In this document: positions 7,347 through 14,568 of the stretch, in pieces
How the letters are laid out: every line of letters begins with the position of its first letter
Position numbering within the stretch: position 1 is the first letter of the stretch
Source: an uncultured Butyricicoccus sp.
GTDB lineage: Bacteria; Bacillota; Clostridia; Oscillospirales; Butyricicoccaceae
DNA length: 64,000 bases
Assembly: GCA_910584935.1 (NCBI GenBank)
Contig: CAJUDU010000001.1
Span: forward strand, 1-64,000
Direction of reading: 5' to 3'
The notes under the pieces: generated by a model
Database searches by the model: none
Seen by the model: the letters and a program-made list of their open reading frames with translations, nothing else
Told to the model about the DNA's origin: nothing
Position numbers and translations under genes: made by a program

Positions 7347-8703
7347 ACGCCGCGCCGCATTATGCCTTTTGCTGGCACTCGCCTTATTCGCTGGATTATG
7401 CCTGTTCTGCTTCCGCTTTGTGACACGCGGCGGGCAATGGGCTTCTTTCCCCTCTAACCGCCATTTGTATGACCGCAGTGGACGGCTGATTTCTGGCGCG
7501 ATTGCTGACCGTGACGGCGATATCCTCAGCGATATTGTGGAGGGCAACCGCACATTTTATCCGGATGAAACCGTCCGCCGCGCCACACTCCATGCCGTCG
7601 GCGACCGGCAGGGCAATATTGGCACCGGCGCACTCCACGCGTTTGCTGACCAACTTTCCGGCTATAATCTCATTACTGGCGGTTATTCCCCAGTTGGCAG
7701 CCAACGCACCATGTACCTCACTTTGGACGCTGCCTTCAATGTCACAGCATATAAAGCTTTGGGTGGACAAAAAGGTACTGTCGGCGTCTATAATTATAAA
7801 ACCGGCGAAATTTTGTGCATGGTATCTACCCCCGCATTTGACCCGGATAACCCACCCGAAAACTTTGACGATGAACAGTATGAAGGGGTATTCGTTAACC
7901 GCTTCTTATCCTCCGCCATTGTCCCAGGTTCCATTTTCAAAACCGTTACCCTTAATGCCGCCATTGAAAATATCCCCGATTTATATGACCGCACTTGGGA
8001 ATGTACAGGCAGTACCATCATCGGCGGAGCGAATATCACCTGCCCCAGCGCACATGGCTCCTTGAATATCCAATCTGCATTTGCCCATTCCTGTAATGGC
8101 GTTTTTGGTCAGCTTGCCGCGGAAATGGGCGGCAGTGTGATGCAGCAATATGTCGATAAAGCTGGTTTGACCGGCAGTTTATCCGTTGATGGCATTTCCA
8201 CCATGAAAGGTACCTTTGCATTTCAAGATGAGGACAAAGGTCAGCTTGCCTGGTCAGGCGTTGGCCAGGGCAAGGATGCCCTAAACCCTTGCTCCATGAT
8301 GGTTTATATGGGCGCGATTGCTAGTGGCGGCAAAAGCGCTGTGCCCCGGCTGATTGATTCCATTGATACCGGTTCACTTTTGCCCGGCGGACTGTTCCGC
8401 ACCAAGCAAACCAAAGAGCTAGTCACAGCCTCCAGCGCGGAAGCGCTGCGCACTATGCTGCGCAATAATGTGCAGCAAACCTATGGCACAGACCGTTTTC
8501 CAGAGGGCGCGTGCGCAAAATCCGGTACGGCAGAAGTCGGCGGCGGCAAATCACCGAATGCCTGGTTTGCCGGGTTCCTGGATAATCCAAACCATCCTTA
8601 CGCATTTATTGTGCTGGTGGAAAATGGCGGCGGCGGTGCGTCTGTCGCTGGTGAAGTTGCCAGCCAGGTGCTGAACACGATTGTCAATAAAATGTCCAAT
8701 TAA
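7333..8703 (+). CDS. class B penicillin-binding protein (transpeptidase), SEDS partner
   Basis: This 456-residue protein has one N-terminal membrane anchor (about 9-29) and a C-terminal transpeptidase domain. The catalytic motifs are complete: Ser200-x-x-Lys203 (PGSIFK), Ser253-Cys-Asn255 (SxN) and Lys396-Ser-Gly-Thr399 (KS/TG-T). The N-terminal pedestal is short compared with PBP2 or SpoVD and there are no PASTA repeats, which resembles actinobacterial PbpA. It cross-links the glycan made by the overlapping FHA-SEDS protein. AGAGGAGG at 7318-7325 lies inside the upstream gene, so the two are translationally coupled. Whether the pair acts in elongation, division or sporulation cannot be told. 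Confidence 0.88.
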   Translation: MKKIERRAALCLLLALALFAGLCLFCFRFVTRGGQWASFPSNRHLYDRSGRLISGAIADRDGDILSDIVEGNRTFYPDETVRRATLHAVGDRQGNIGTGALHAFADQLSGYNLITGGYSPVGSQRTMYLTLDAAFNVTAYKALGGQKGTVGVYNYKTGEILCMVSTPAFDPDNPPENFDDEQYEGVFVNRFLSSAIVPGSIFKTVTLNAAIENIPDLYDRTWECTGSTIIGGANITCPSAHGSLNIQSAFAHSCNGVFGQLAAEMGGSVMQQYVDKAGLTGSLSVDGISTMKGTFAFQDEDKGQLAWSGVGQGKDALNPCSMMVYMGAIASGGKSAVPRLIDSIDTGSLLPGGLFRTKQTKELVTASSAEALRTMLRNNVQQTYGTDRFPEGACAKSGTAEVGGGKSPNAWFAGFLDNPNHPYAFIVLVENGGGGASVAGEVASQVLNTIVNKMSN

Positions 8704-8708
8704 CACAA

Positions 8709-8739
8709 AAAGCGCCCCCGGATAACCGGAAGGCGCTTT
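8709..8739. terminator. bidirectional terminator
   Basis: AAAGCGCC (8709-8716) pairs with GGCGCTTT (8732-8739), with an inner CCGG-ATAA-CCGG stem. It sits between two convergent genes, 5 bases after one stop and 10 before the other. Confidence 0.8.
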
Positions 8740-8749
8740 GTTTTATATG

Positions 8750-9481
8750 TTATGCTTCAATACTAACCGCCGCCGCTGGCGCTGCGGCGGACGCTGTGCT
8801 GTCCGTTTGCATGGCACTGCCGCCATATTGCGCTATTGACGCCGCTGTGGACGCGGAAAGCTGCTGCATTTGGGTTTGCAGCTCCATGCGCGTTAAGGCA
8901 AGCTGATCCTGTAAACGGTTATCAATTTCTGCCTCCCGCATATATCCATGCTCCCGGATGACTCGCATGGACTGCCGCCGCTGCAATTCTAACTTCAATT
9001 GTTGGGCTTTGCGATGCTGTTTTTGATATGCCGCACGTGCCTGCCGCATTTTTATGAGCTTTTCACGGTCTAAATCCCGCCGCTTTTTGTTGGCACGCGT
9101 TACCGCCTTTTGTAACTGCCCGATGGCTGCCCGGATGCGCTCGGCATTTTCTGGGTCTTGCCGCAATGCCGCTTTTAACTGCGACATACGCCGCCACGCA
9201 TAACCCGCCGCCGCGTTGACGTCTGACCGCGTCCTGGCGCGCGCAAGCCGCGCATATGCTTCTAATGGCGCATCACCATAACGCGTTGTATTCGGCAATT
9301 TGAAACGCTCACGCATGGCTTCCGCTTTTTCCCGTGCTTCTTGCATCATTTCCCATATGGACTTTTCTTCTGGCTGTGATGGCGTTTGTATTTCTTCCAT
9401 TTTTGGTTCCTTTACTGGCTCTTTTCCATAGTTTTTCATGGTTGCCGGTACGCTTGCGCTGCTGATTTTCATACTGTTCAT
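8750..9481 (-). CDS. coiled-coil protein of unknown function
   Basis: This 243-residue protein is soluble with no signal peptide. A disordered N-terminus rich in Pro and Glu (1-45) leads into a long, highly charged helical region (about 48-205) full of Arg, Gln, Lys and Glu that should form a coiled coil. The tail is rich in Ala, Ser and Thr with many small residues. I recognise no catalytic motif or named family. AGGAGG lies 8 bases before the ATG. It is followed by the terminator shared with the PBP gene and stands alone. A structural or cytoskeletal role is possible but not shown. Confidence 0.7.
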   Translation of the reverse strand: MNSMKISSASVPATMKNYGKEPVKEPKMEEIQTPSQPEEKSIWEMMQEAREKAEAMRERFKLPNTTRYGDAPLEAYARLARARTRSDVNAAAGYAWRRMSQLKAALRQDPENAERIRAAIGQLQKAVTRANKKRRDLDREKLIKMRQARAAYQKQHRKAQQLKLELQRRQSMRVIREHGYMREAEIDNRLQDQLALTRMELQTQMQQLSASTAASIAQYGGSAMQTDSTASAAAPAAAVSIEA

Positions 9482-9517
9482 GCTCGCATCCCTCCTTGCA
9501 AACGCCCCTTTCTTATC

Positions 9518-9523
9518 AGTATA
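9518..9523 (-). promoter_or_regulatory. probable extended -10 for the coiled-coil gene
   Basis: TATACT on the minus strand is preceded by TGA, an extended -10, about 30 bases upstream of the ribosome site. No good -35 is visible at 17 bases. Confidence 0.4.
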
Positions 9524-9571
9524 TCACAAAACCATGGCATATAACAGCATCAATCTGAAAAATAGCTGAAA

Positions 9572-9616
9572 TAAAAAAACATCCCCCTTTTCACACGAAA
9601 AAGAGGACGCTTTTTA
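9572..9616 (-). terminator. terminator of the M23 peptidase gene
   Basis: Read on the minus strand, an imperfect stem containing G-U pairs is followed by a run of seven T. It begins 12 bases after the stop codon. Confidence 0.65.
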
Positions 9617-9627
9617 TTTTTCCCATT

Positions 9628-10920
9628 TTATTGGGTCTGCGGCCCTAAGGCAACATATAATTCCGGATTGACCGCGTTGCCGTCGTGATGCACTTCAAAA
9701 TGGACGTGGGGACCTGTGCTGCGCCCTGTATTGCCAGACATTGCAATCTGTGTACCTTTTTCAACGGTATCCCCGACATTCGCCAGTAATACACTGTTAT
9801 GCGCATATAATGTCCGCAAACCATTTTGATGGTCAATAATAACATAATTGCCATAACTATCCGACCATTCGGACACAATCACAATACCATTATCTGCCGC
9901 GTAAACCGGTGAACCCACTTCGGTACACAAATCAACACCTTTATGCCAATGGTCATCGCGATATTTAAACCCAGAAGTATAACGATAAGTGGTCAGTGGA
10001 ATCATCATTTCGCCAGTGCCGATGCCAATATTTTTGGTGCCAACGGCAACAACCGCATTGGTTGCACGGGATAATATTGCACGACTGACAATAGTACGCT
10101 GGGTTTCTACACCATTAATGCTGACAACTTCCGCCCGAATGCGTGCTTCGCCCTCGGTGCCGTTGATAATCGGTTGCGTTGTATTTTGTGCTATATCCGC
10201 ATTTTCCACCCATAAGGTTTCATATGGGATTGCTTCCATGTAATTTTCAGTATGGGTCACTTCTACATGCAACTTGCCTTGCAATTGCTCGTCCAAATCT
10301 TCCATAGAAATTTGTGCATCACTCGGCGCCGCCGCAAAGGATACATTTACATTTTCTGTGAATCGGGCTTTGTCGGTTTCATCTGTCTTATACTGCGCCA
10401 AAGTATCATCCAGTATTTGCTGTATCTGTGTTGCCTGCGCACACGCACCGATGGTTTCACCATTGATCGTAAGCACAGCAAGCATATCCATACCATTTGC
10501 TGCCTGCACCATGTTGGAAACAATCGCTTTTGGCTGTAAAATCTCATCTTTTAAAGCAAAAGTTGCTTTGGTTTCTATCCGCTCATCCAAAGAGCATTGC
10601 CCGGAAAATGCCGATATACTTTTTTCAACAGCCTTTGCCGCCTGCCATGCCTCGGCTTCTGTGGCAACTGTACCGATGGTTTTGCCGTCCACCGTGACGC
10701 GGTAAGCAGGCTGAAACGCGGCTGCCATTGGCAGCGCAAACAGCGCCAGATAACAAATTGCAAGCGCTAATGCCCGTTTCGGATTTGGAAACTGGATTTT
10801 TGCCTTGCGGGCATGGTTCCGCTGCCAAGTGTGCAAAGCCAAACGGGTTGGCAGCAGGGCAAGCCGGATGCGGGAACGCATAGCGGCTGAAAAATGACTG
10901 TGTTTTGCTGTATCTATCAT
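9628..10920 (-). CDS. membrane-anchored G5/M23 (LytM) peptidoglycan endopeptidase
   Basis: The protein has 430 residues: a cytoplasmic N-terminus, one membrane segment (about 48-68), two short VDGKTIG/INGETIG-type repeats (about 72-175), a G5 domain (about 222-300) and a C-terminal M23 metallopeptidase domain (about 320-425). The zinc and catalytic residues are present: His326 and Asp330 (HWHKGVDL), His374 (LYAH) and His405-x-His407 (GPHVHF). It should therefore be an active glycyl- or peptide-bond hydrolase acting on the cell wall outside the membrane. The layout resembles clostridial M23 proteins used in elongation or sporulation. It is the last gene before its own terminator; the phospholipase-like gene lies 90 bases upstream on the same strand. 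Confidence 0.85.
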   Translation of the reverse strand: MIDTAKHSHFSAAMRSRIRLALLPTRLALHTWQRNHARKAKIQFPNPKRALALAICYLALFALPMAAAFQPAYRVTVDGKTIGTVATEAEAWQAAKAVEKSISAFSGQCSLDERIETKATFALKDEILQPKAIVSNMVQAANGMDMLAVLTINGETIGACAQATQIQQILDDTLAQYKTDETDKARFTENVNVSFAAAPSDAQISMEDLDEQLQGKLHVEVTHTENYMEAIPYETLWVENADIAQNTTQPIINGTEGEARIRAEVVSINGVETQRTIVSRAILSRATNAVVAVGTKNIGIGTGEMMIPLTTYRYTSGFKYRDDHWHKGVDLCTEVGSPVYAADNGIVIVSEWSDSYGNYVIIDHQNGLRTLYAHNSVLLANVGDTVEKGTQIAMSGNTGRSTGPHVHFEVHHDGNAVNPELYVALGPQTQ

Positions 10921-11010
10921 GATGTCAGAAATATCCTTTCTAGTACACGTCTATATCAAATCGATTACAATTCGGTTACAAACCAATCATACACGACTGA
11001 TGCGCAAATG

Positions 11011-11907
11011 TCAAGGGGTGGAAAACATAGAATTTGTAAATTCCCTATGAAATAATTCCGGCGGAAGCGGCGTGTCATTTGTGCAACATTCCCAAACCGC
11101 ATCAAAAACCACCGGTAAAGCTGCATAAGCATTTTCCAGCAGCATAAAAATATCGTCTGTATTGTGCGCCGTATCCTGCCATGGTTTGCCGCTGCGGTTT
11201 GCACAATCTTCCGGTAATGGCAATGAACGCATTTTAAATATGGACAATTCCCCTGGCTGTCCACGGCTGCGTTCGGCTTGCAGCAGCGCGTCACGCGCTG
11301 TGTCATCACCTTGCGACAACGCTTCATATACACGGCGCATATCCCGCATGGCGGCGGCACACGCCGTTGGGCGCACTTTATGCCCTGCCGCAAGGCAGGC
11401 ATAAGACAACATTTGCGCAGGCGTATGCAACACACGATATTGAATGCGCAGTAGCTGATATGCCCGCAAGTGAATAGGATTCTCTGTAATATAACGTGCG
11501 GTTATGGCATAATCAATATCGGTTGCAGCAAGCCCATAAAGCCTCTCGATTGGAAAATCAGGATAATGCGGCGCCAGACGCTGCTTTGCCATGGCAGCCA
11601 AAAACGGGGATAGCTGCATATCTAGGATATAATGGGTGCATAACCCAAACAGCCATGCCCGCGATACGCCATTTTTTGCACGCCGCACCAATGATTCAAA
11701 GCATGAAAAAGGCGCCATACCATGCAATTCCATGGCATATATGCGCAAATTACTATGGTATGGAATATGATGATAAAACAGCGGGTCAAATGCTTGTGCG
11801 CCCCACGCATATGCTGCCGCGTATTTTTTACAAATAGCGGCAACCGGCTGTGGCGCATGAATCAAACCACGCGTGGCAAAATAGTCATGGGTGATAAATG
11901 AAGGCAT
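11011..11907 (-). CDS. zinc-dependent phospholipase C-like protein
   Basis: This 298-residue protein starts with MPSFITHDYFA, the usual beginning of the bacterial zinc-dependent phospholipase C/S1-P1-type family (PF00882) in Firmicutes. Metal-ligand candidates are His7-Asp8, the block WGAQAFDPLFYHH near 35-47 and the helix GLCTHYILD. There is no signal peptide, unlike secreted alpha-toxin, so it is more likely an intracellular housekeeping member than a toxin. The start lacks a strong ribosome site (GAGGTGA about 14 bases upstream). The substrate is unknown. Confidence 0.75.
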   Translation of the reverse strand: MPSFITHDYFATRGLIHAPQPVAAICKKYAAAYAWGAQAFDPLFYHHIPYHSNLRIYAMELHGMAPFSCFESLVRRAKNGVSRAWLFGLCTHYILDMQLSPFLAAMAKQRLAPHYPDFPIERLYGLAATDIDYAITARYITENPIHLRAYQLLRIQYRVLHTPAQMLSYACLAAGHKVRPTACAAAMRDMRRVYEALSQGDDTARDALLQAERSRGQPGELSIFKMRSLPLPEDCANRSGKPWQDTAHNTDDIFMLLENAYAALPVVFDAVWECCTNDTPLPPELFHREFTNSMFSTP

Positions 11908-12036
11908 AATTGGTAAATCACCTCAAAATGGGTTTCATGTATTGATACAGCAATAGTATACAGCTTTTTTCACAAAAAAACCAGTGCCTTATTGTAAATT
12001 CCTCATAAACAATTGGACATTTGGACAACAAAAAAT

Positions 12037-12063
12037 GGGACAGCTTGTTTTTGCTGCTGTCCC
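12037..12063 (-). terminator. terminator of the DUF1836 gene
   Basis: GGGACAGC (12037-12044) pairs with GCTGTCCC (12056-12063). On the minus strand it is followed by ATTTTTTG, a good U-tract. Confidence 0.8.
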
Positions 12064-12085
12064 TGCGGTTTGACAGATTGCTTCC

Positions 12086-12601
12086 TTATTCGCTAGATTC
12101 ATCAATAATTGTTTCGCATAACCGGCGCATATAGGATGCGACAGCAGACAATGCCAAACATAGCGCTAGCCGTTCGCTGGGATTTTCCAAATCCGCAGAT
12201 AATTTTTCACTGAGTTGTGCCGGGATAAAATCCCTTAATACCTTTTTTGTGTCTAAAAATTGCCGCCAACAACGTTCAAAATCAATATCATCCCGCCCAG
12301 TAAGCTGTTTGATGTCATTTAATACAAGTAATTGCTTGAGCTGGTAAACACACAACATTTGCATAATATGCTGATGTGTATATTTTTTTCCTTGTATTGG
12401 ACTAAGCAATTTTTCGCGTGAATAGTTGTTAATCATGGTTTTGGTCAGCAGTTTGTCCTCTGGATGGCGTTTATTATCACTTAACCCATCATTAAACAGC
12501 GTCAACACCTGGTCCATATACAAATCCAAGGTTGGAATCTGTTCTGGGGATAAATCCCTGTCAGAAAAGACCTCCCGCATAATTTCCTGTAACTTACGCA
12601 T
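12086..12601 (-). CDS. DUF1836-family protein, probable DNA-binding regulator
   Basis: This 171-residue protein matches the DUF1836 pattern: IPTLDLYMDQVLTLFN near 23-38, then DKLLTKTMINNYSREKLL near 49-66, followed by helices. The TKTMINNYxR stretch looks like a helix-turn-helix reading region, but no function is established for the family that I know of. In Firmicutes such genes often lie next to hemolysin III genes, as here in divergent orientation. A perfect palindrome lies between both promoters, so autoregulation and control of the neighbour are plausible. GGGAGGG lies 10 bases before the ATG. Length is typical. Confidence 0.8.
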   Translation of the reverse strand: MRKLQEIMREVFSDRDLSPEQIPTLDLYMDQVLTLFNDGLSDNKRHPEDKLLTKTMINNYSREKLLSPIQGKKYTHQHIMQMLCVYQLKQLLVLNDIKQLTGRDDIDFERCWRQFLDTKKVLRDFIPAQLSEKLSADLENPSERLALCLALSAVASYMRRLCETIIDESSE

Positions 12602-12622
12602 GATAAATTCCCTCCCTTTCCT

Positions 12623-12651
12623 ATTGTAAATTATTTTTGAATACGATGCAA
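12623..12651 (-). promoter_or_regulatory. promoter of the DUF1836 gene
   Basis: On the minus strand TTGCAT (12646-12651), a 17-base spacer and TACAAT (12623-12628). The -35 is one arm of the shared palindrome. Confidence 0.7.
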
Positions 12652-12674
12652 GTACCCTTGCATTCTTCTTGCAT
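12646..12674. promoter_or_regulatory. palindromic operator candidate between divergent promoters
   Basis: ATGCAAG-TACC-CTTGCAT (12646-12663) is a perfect 7+7 inverted repeat, and a third half-site CTTGCAT follows at 12668-12674. The two arms are the -35 boxes of the two divergent promoters, so a bound protein would block both. Confidence 0.65.
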
Positions 12675-12686
12675 TGCGGATATACT
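12658..12686 (+). promoter_or_regulatory. promoter of the hemolysin III gene
   Basis: TTGCAT (12658-12663), a 17-base spacer and TATACT (12681-12686). The -35 coincides with the right arm of the palindrome. Confidence 0.6.
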
Positions 12687-12723
12687 ATAAAGTAGTTATC
12701 AAAACGATATGGAGATGTTTTTT

Positions 12724-13374
12724 ATGCCACGTATTTTTCTTAAAGCACGGGAGCCGTTTTCAAGTTACTCCCATTTTATCGGCGCTGTGCTATCCGGCGC
12801 AGGGCTGGGCTGTATGCTGCTGCGGATGCTGTTTGCAGGCGTGGATGCAATTACCATGTTCTCTGTGACATTATTTTGCTTATCCTTGATTGCTCTCTAT
12901 TCAGCAAGCAGTATTTACCACTTTTCCGGGCGCGGCGAAAGCGTGCTGCGCATCCTCAAAAAACTGGATCATAGTATGATATATGTGTTGATTGCGGGCA
13001 GCTATACACCGATTATCCTCAAATATATGGCATATCCAAAGGCAATTTATTTTGTTGGCGCCATCTGGGGCATTGCACTGTTTGGCATTGCGATAAAATT
13101 ACTGTGGATTGACGCGCCCCGTTTTTTGGGGACAATCCTTTATTTGTTGCTTGGCTGGGCGATTATAGCAGACTTTAGCGTTGTACTGTCCATGCCAGTG
13201 CCTGCCATTGTTTTACTGGCAGCCGGCGGGCTGTCTTACACCATTGGCGGACTGATTTATATTGCGAAACACCCAAATTTTGGACAGGTCATCGGTTTCC
13301 ATGAAGTATTTCATCTGTTTGTGCTGGCTGGCAGCATTGCCCATTACTTTATGGTATTTTTATTTGTGATTTAG
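12724..13374 (+). CDS. hemolysin III family (HlyIII/YqfA/TrhA) membrane protein
   Basis: This 216-residue protein has seven predicted membrane segments and belongs to the PAQR/HlyIII family. Conserved zinc-site features are visible: SSIYH near residue 64, DHSMIYVLIAGSYTPI near 85-100 and the C-terminal FHEVFHLFVLAGSIAHY with two His. The family is linked to membrane energetics and lipid homeostasis; the original hemolysin claim concerns one Bacillus protein. ATG 12724 is chosen because GGAG at 12711-12714 is well spaced; the in-frame ATG 12709 has no site. It is divergent from the DUF1836 gene. Confidence 0.87.
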   Translation: MPRIFLKAREPFSSYSHFIGAVLSGAGLGCMLLRMLFAGVDAITMFSVTLFCLSLIALYSASSIYHFSGRGESVLRILKKLDHSMIYVLIAGSYTPIILKYMAYPKAIYFVGAIWGIALFGIAIKLLWIDAPRFLGTILYLLLGWAIIADFSVVLSMPVPAIVLLAAGGLSYTIGGLIYIAKHPNFGQVIGFHEVFHLFVLAGSIAHYFMVFLFVI

Positions 13375-13391
13375 CCCCTTTTTTGCACAAG

Positions 13392-13444
13392 AAACAGCAC
13401 CAAACCCGGCTTTTCATACCGGATTTCTCGGTGCTGTTTTTTTT
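13392..13444. terminator. bidirectional terminator
   Basis: AAACAGCACC (13392-13401) pairs with GGTGCTGTTT (13430-13439), and an inner CCGG stem is present. Eight T follow on the plus side. It separates the convergent hemolysin III and zinc-ribbon genes. Confidence 0.85.
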
Positions 13445-13457
13445 GCCTGAAGCCAGT

Positions 13458-14363
13458 TTAGAATAAGCTAATTTCAGAAATAACCGTATCTGTATATTTA
13501 TTACCAGGATAAATATCTAGAATGGTAAATTTTATATGGTCGGTCTGCATCGGCTTGCTGAACTGGAATGTTTGCGCACTCATCACATCATCAAGCTGGA
13601 ATGACTCACTTGTTCCATCTGCGGCGGTAACAGTCAAGGCAGCTGGGCGGGAATTTTTGTTGTATAAATCGCGACTTTTGTGATAACCTGCCATGATTGT
13701 AAACCCATTCACGGTTACTGTGTCATTTAATGTTAGGCTTAACGATTCACCGACGCCATAACTGTCAGCACCTTCCACCCATGCGGTAGCAGCATCGTTG
13801 TCCACTGCCCGCCACGGCGTATGTACCATGTCATATTCGCTGAGTGAACTGCTTGCGAATACATCCGCGATATCCGCCATGGTTACAGCGGGATATACTG
13901 GTGTTTCAGGTTCCGGCGCGGGCACAGCGGCTGGGATACTTGCCGCTGGCGCGGGCTGTACAGGTTCCGGCGCAACCGGTTCCGGTTCAGGTTCTGCGGC
14001 ATTATCCATATCCTCTGGTTTGTTATCCGGCTGTACAGAAGAAACTGACGCATCCTGCGCGGCATCATCTGCCGCGGTATCCTTTGGATTCAAAATAATA
14101 TATGCCGCAAGCGCCGCGATAATCGCAATGAGTAGCACAACGACCACTGGAATCAGGAAAAACGGCAATTGTTTCTTTGGCTGTGCCGGTTGTGGGACAG
14201 GCTGCGGCATGGGCTGCGGCTGAACCTGCGTTGCCGTGGATTTTTGTAAATTCATCGGGATGCTGCCATCCGGCGGCATTTCCGGGAAAACAAGCTGTTT
14301 GCCGCAATTGGTGCAAAAGTGCATACCATCCGGCACCTGCGTGCCGCATTTGGTGCAAAACAT
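13458..14363 (-). CDS. zinc-ribbon membrane protein with C-terminal discoidin-like (NADase-type glycan-binding) domain
   Basis: This 301-residue protein opens with a zinc ribbon (Cys3, Cys6, Cys17, Cys20; MFCTKCG...FCTNCG). A Pro/Gln-rich linker, one membrane segment (about 66-90) and an extracytoplasmic Pro/Glu/Ala-rich stalk (about 96-175) follow. It ends with a beta-sandwich domain of about 125 residues with SEYDMVHTPWRAVDNDAATAWVEG, the pattern of the discoidin-like domain attached to many Firmicute zinc-ribbon proteins. The domain order suggests ligand sensing or wall binding outside with a zinc ribbon inside. The start 14363 has AAAGGGGG upstream; an in-frame start 25 codons earlier has none. 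Confidence 0.8.
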   Translation of the reverse strand: MFCTKCGTQVPDGMHFCTNCGKQLVFPEMPPDGSIPMNLQKSTATQVQPQPMPQPVPQPAQPKKQLPFFLIPVVVVLLIAIIAALAAYIILNPKDTAADDAAQDASVSSVQPDNKPEDMDNAAEPEPEPVAPEPVQPAPAASIPAAVPAPEPETPVYPAVTMADIADVFASSSLSEYDMVHTPWRAVDNDAATAWVEGADSYGVGESLSLTLNDTVTVNGFTIMAGYHKSRDLYNKNSRPAALTVTAADGTSESFQLDDVMSAQTFQFSKPMQTDHIKFTILDIYPGNKYTDTVISEISLF

Positions 14364-14495
14364 AAGAAAACCCCCTTTGTCTTTTCTATTATAGCATATC
14401 TGCCGCTGATTTTTAAGCGGAAATGGCGTAATTCGCATGAAAATGTAATCCGTTTACCGAAATTTATGGAATACCGCATTGCGGATGAAAAATCA

Positions 14496-14523
14496 TTGCA
14501 AAAAAACGCATTTGTGTTACAAT
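14496..14523 (+). promoter_or_regulatory. promoter of the ABC exporter gene
   Basis: TTGCAA (14496-14501), a 16-base spacer and TACAAT (14518-14523) preceded by TGT (extended -10). Confidence 0.7.
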
Positions 14524-14568
14524 AATTTTAATACGGAATCTTTTTTGAAAGTGAGGCCATTTTCTTTT

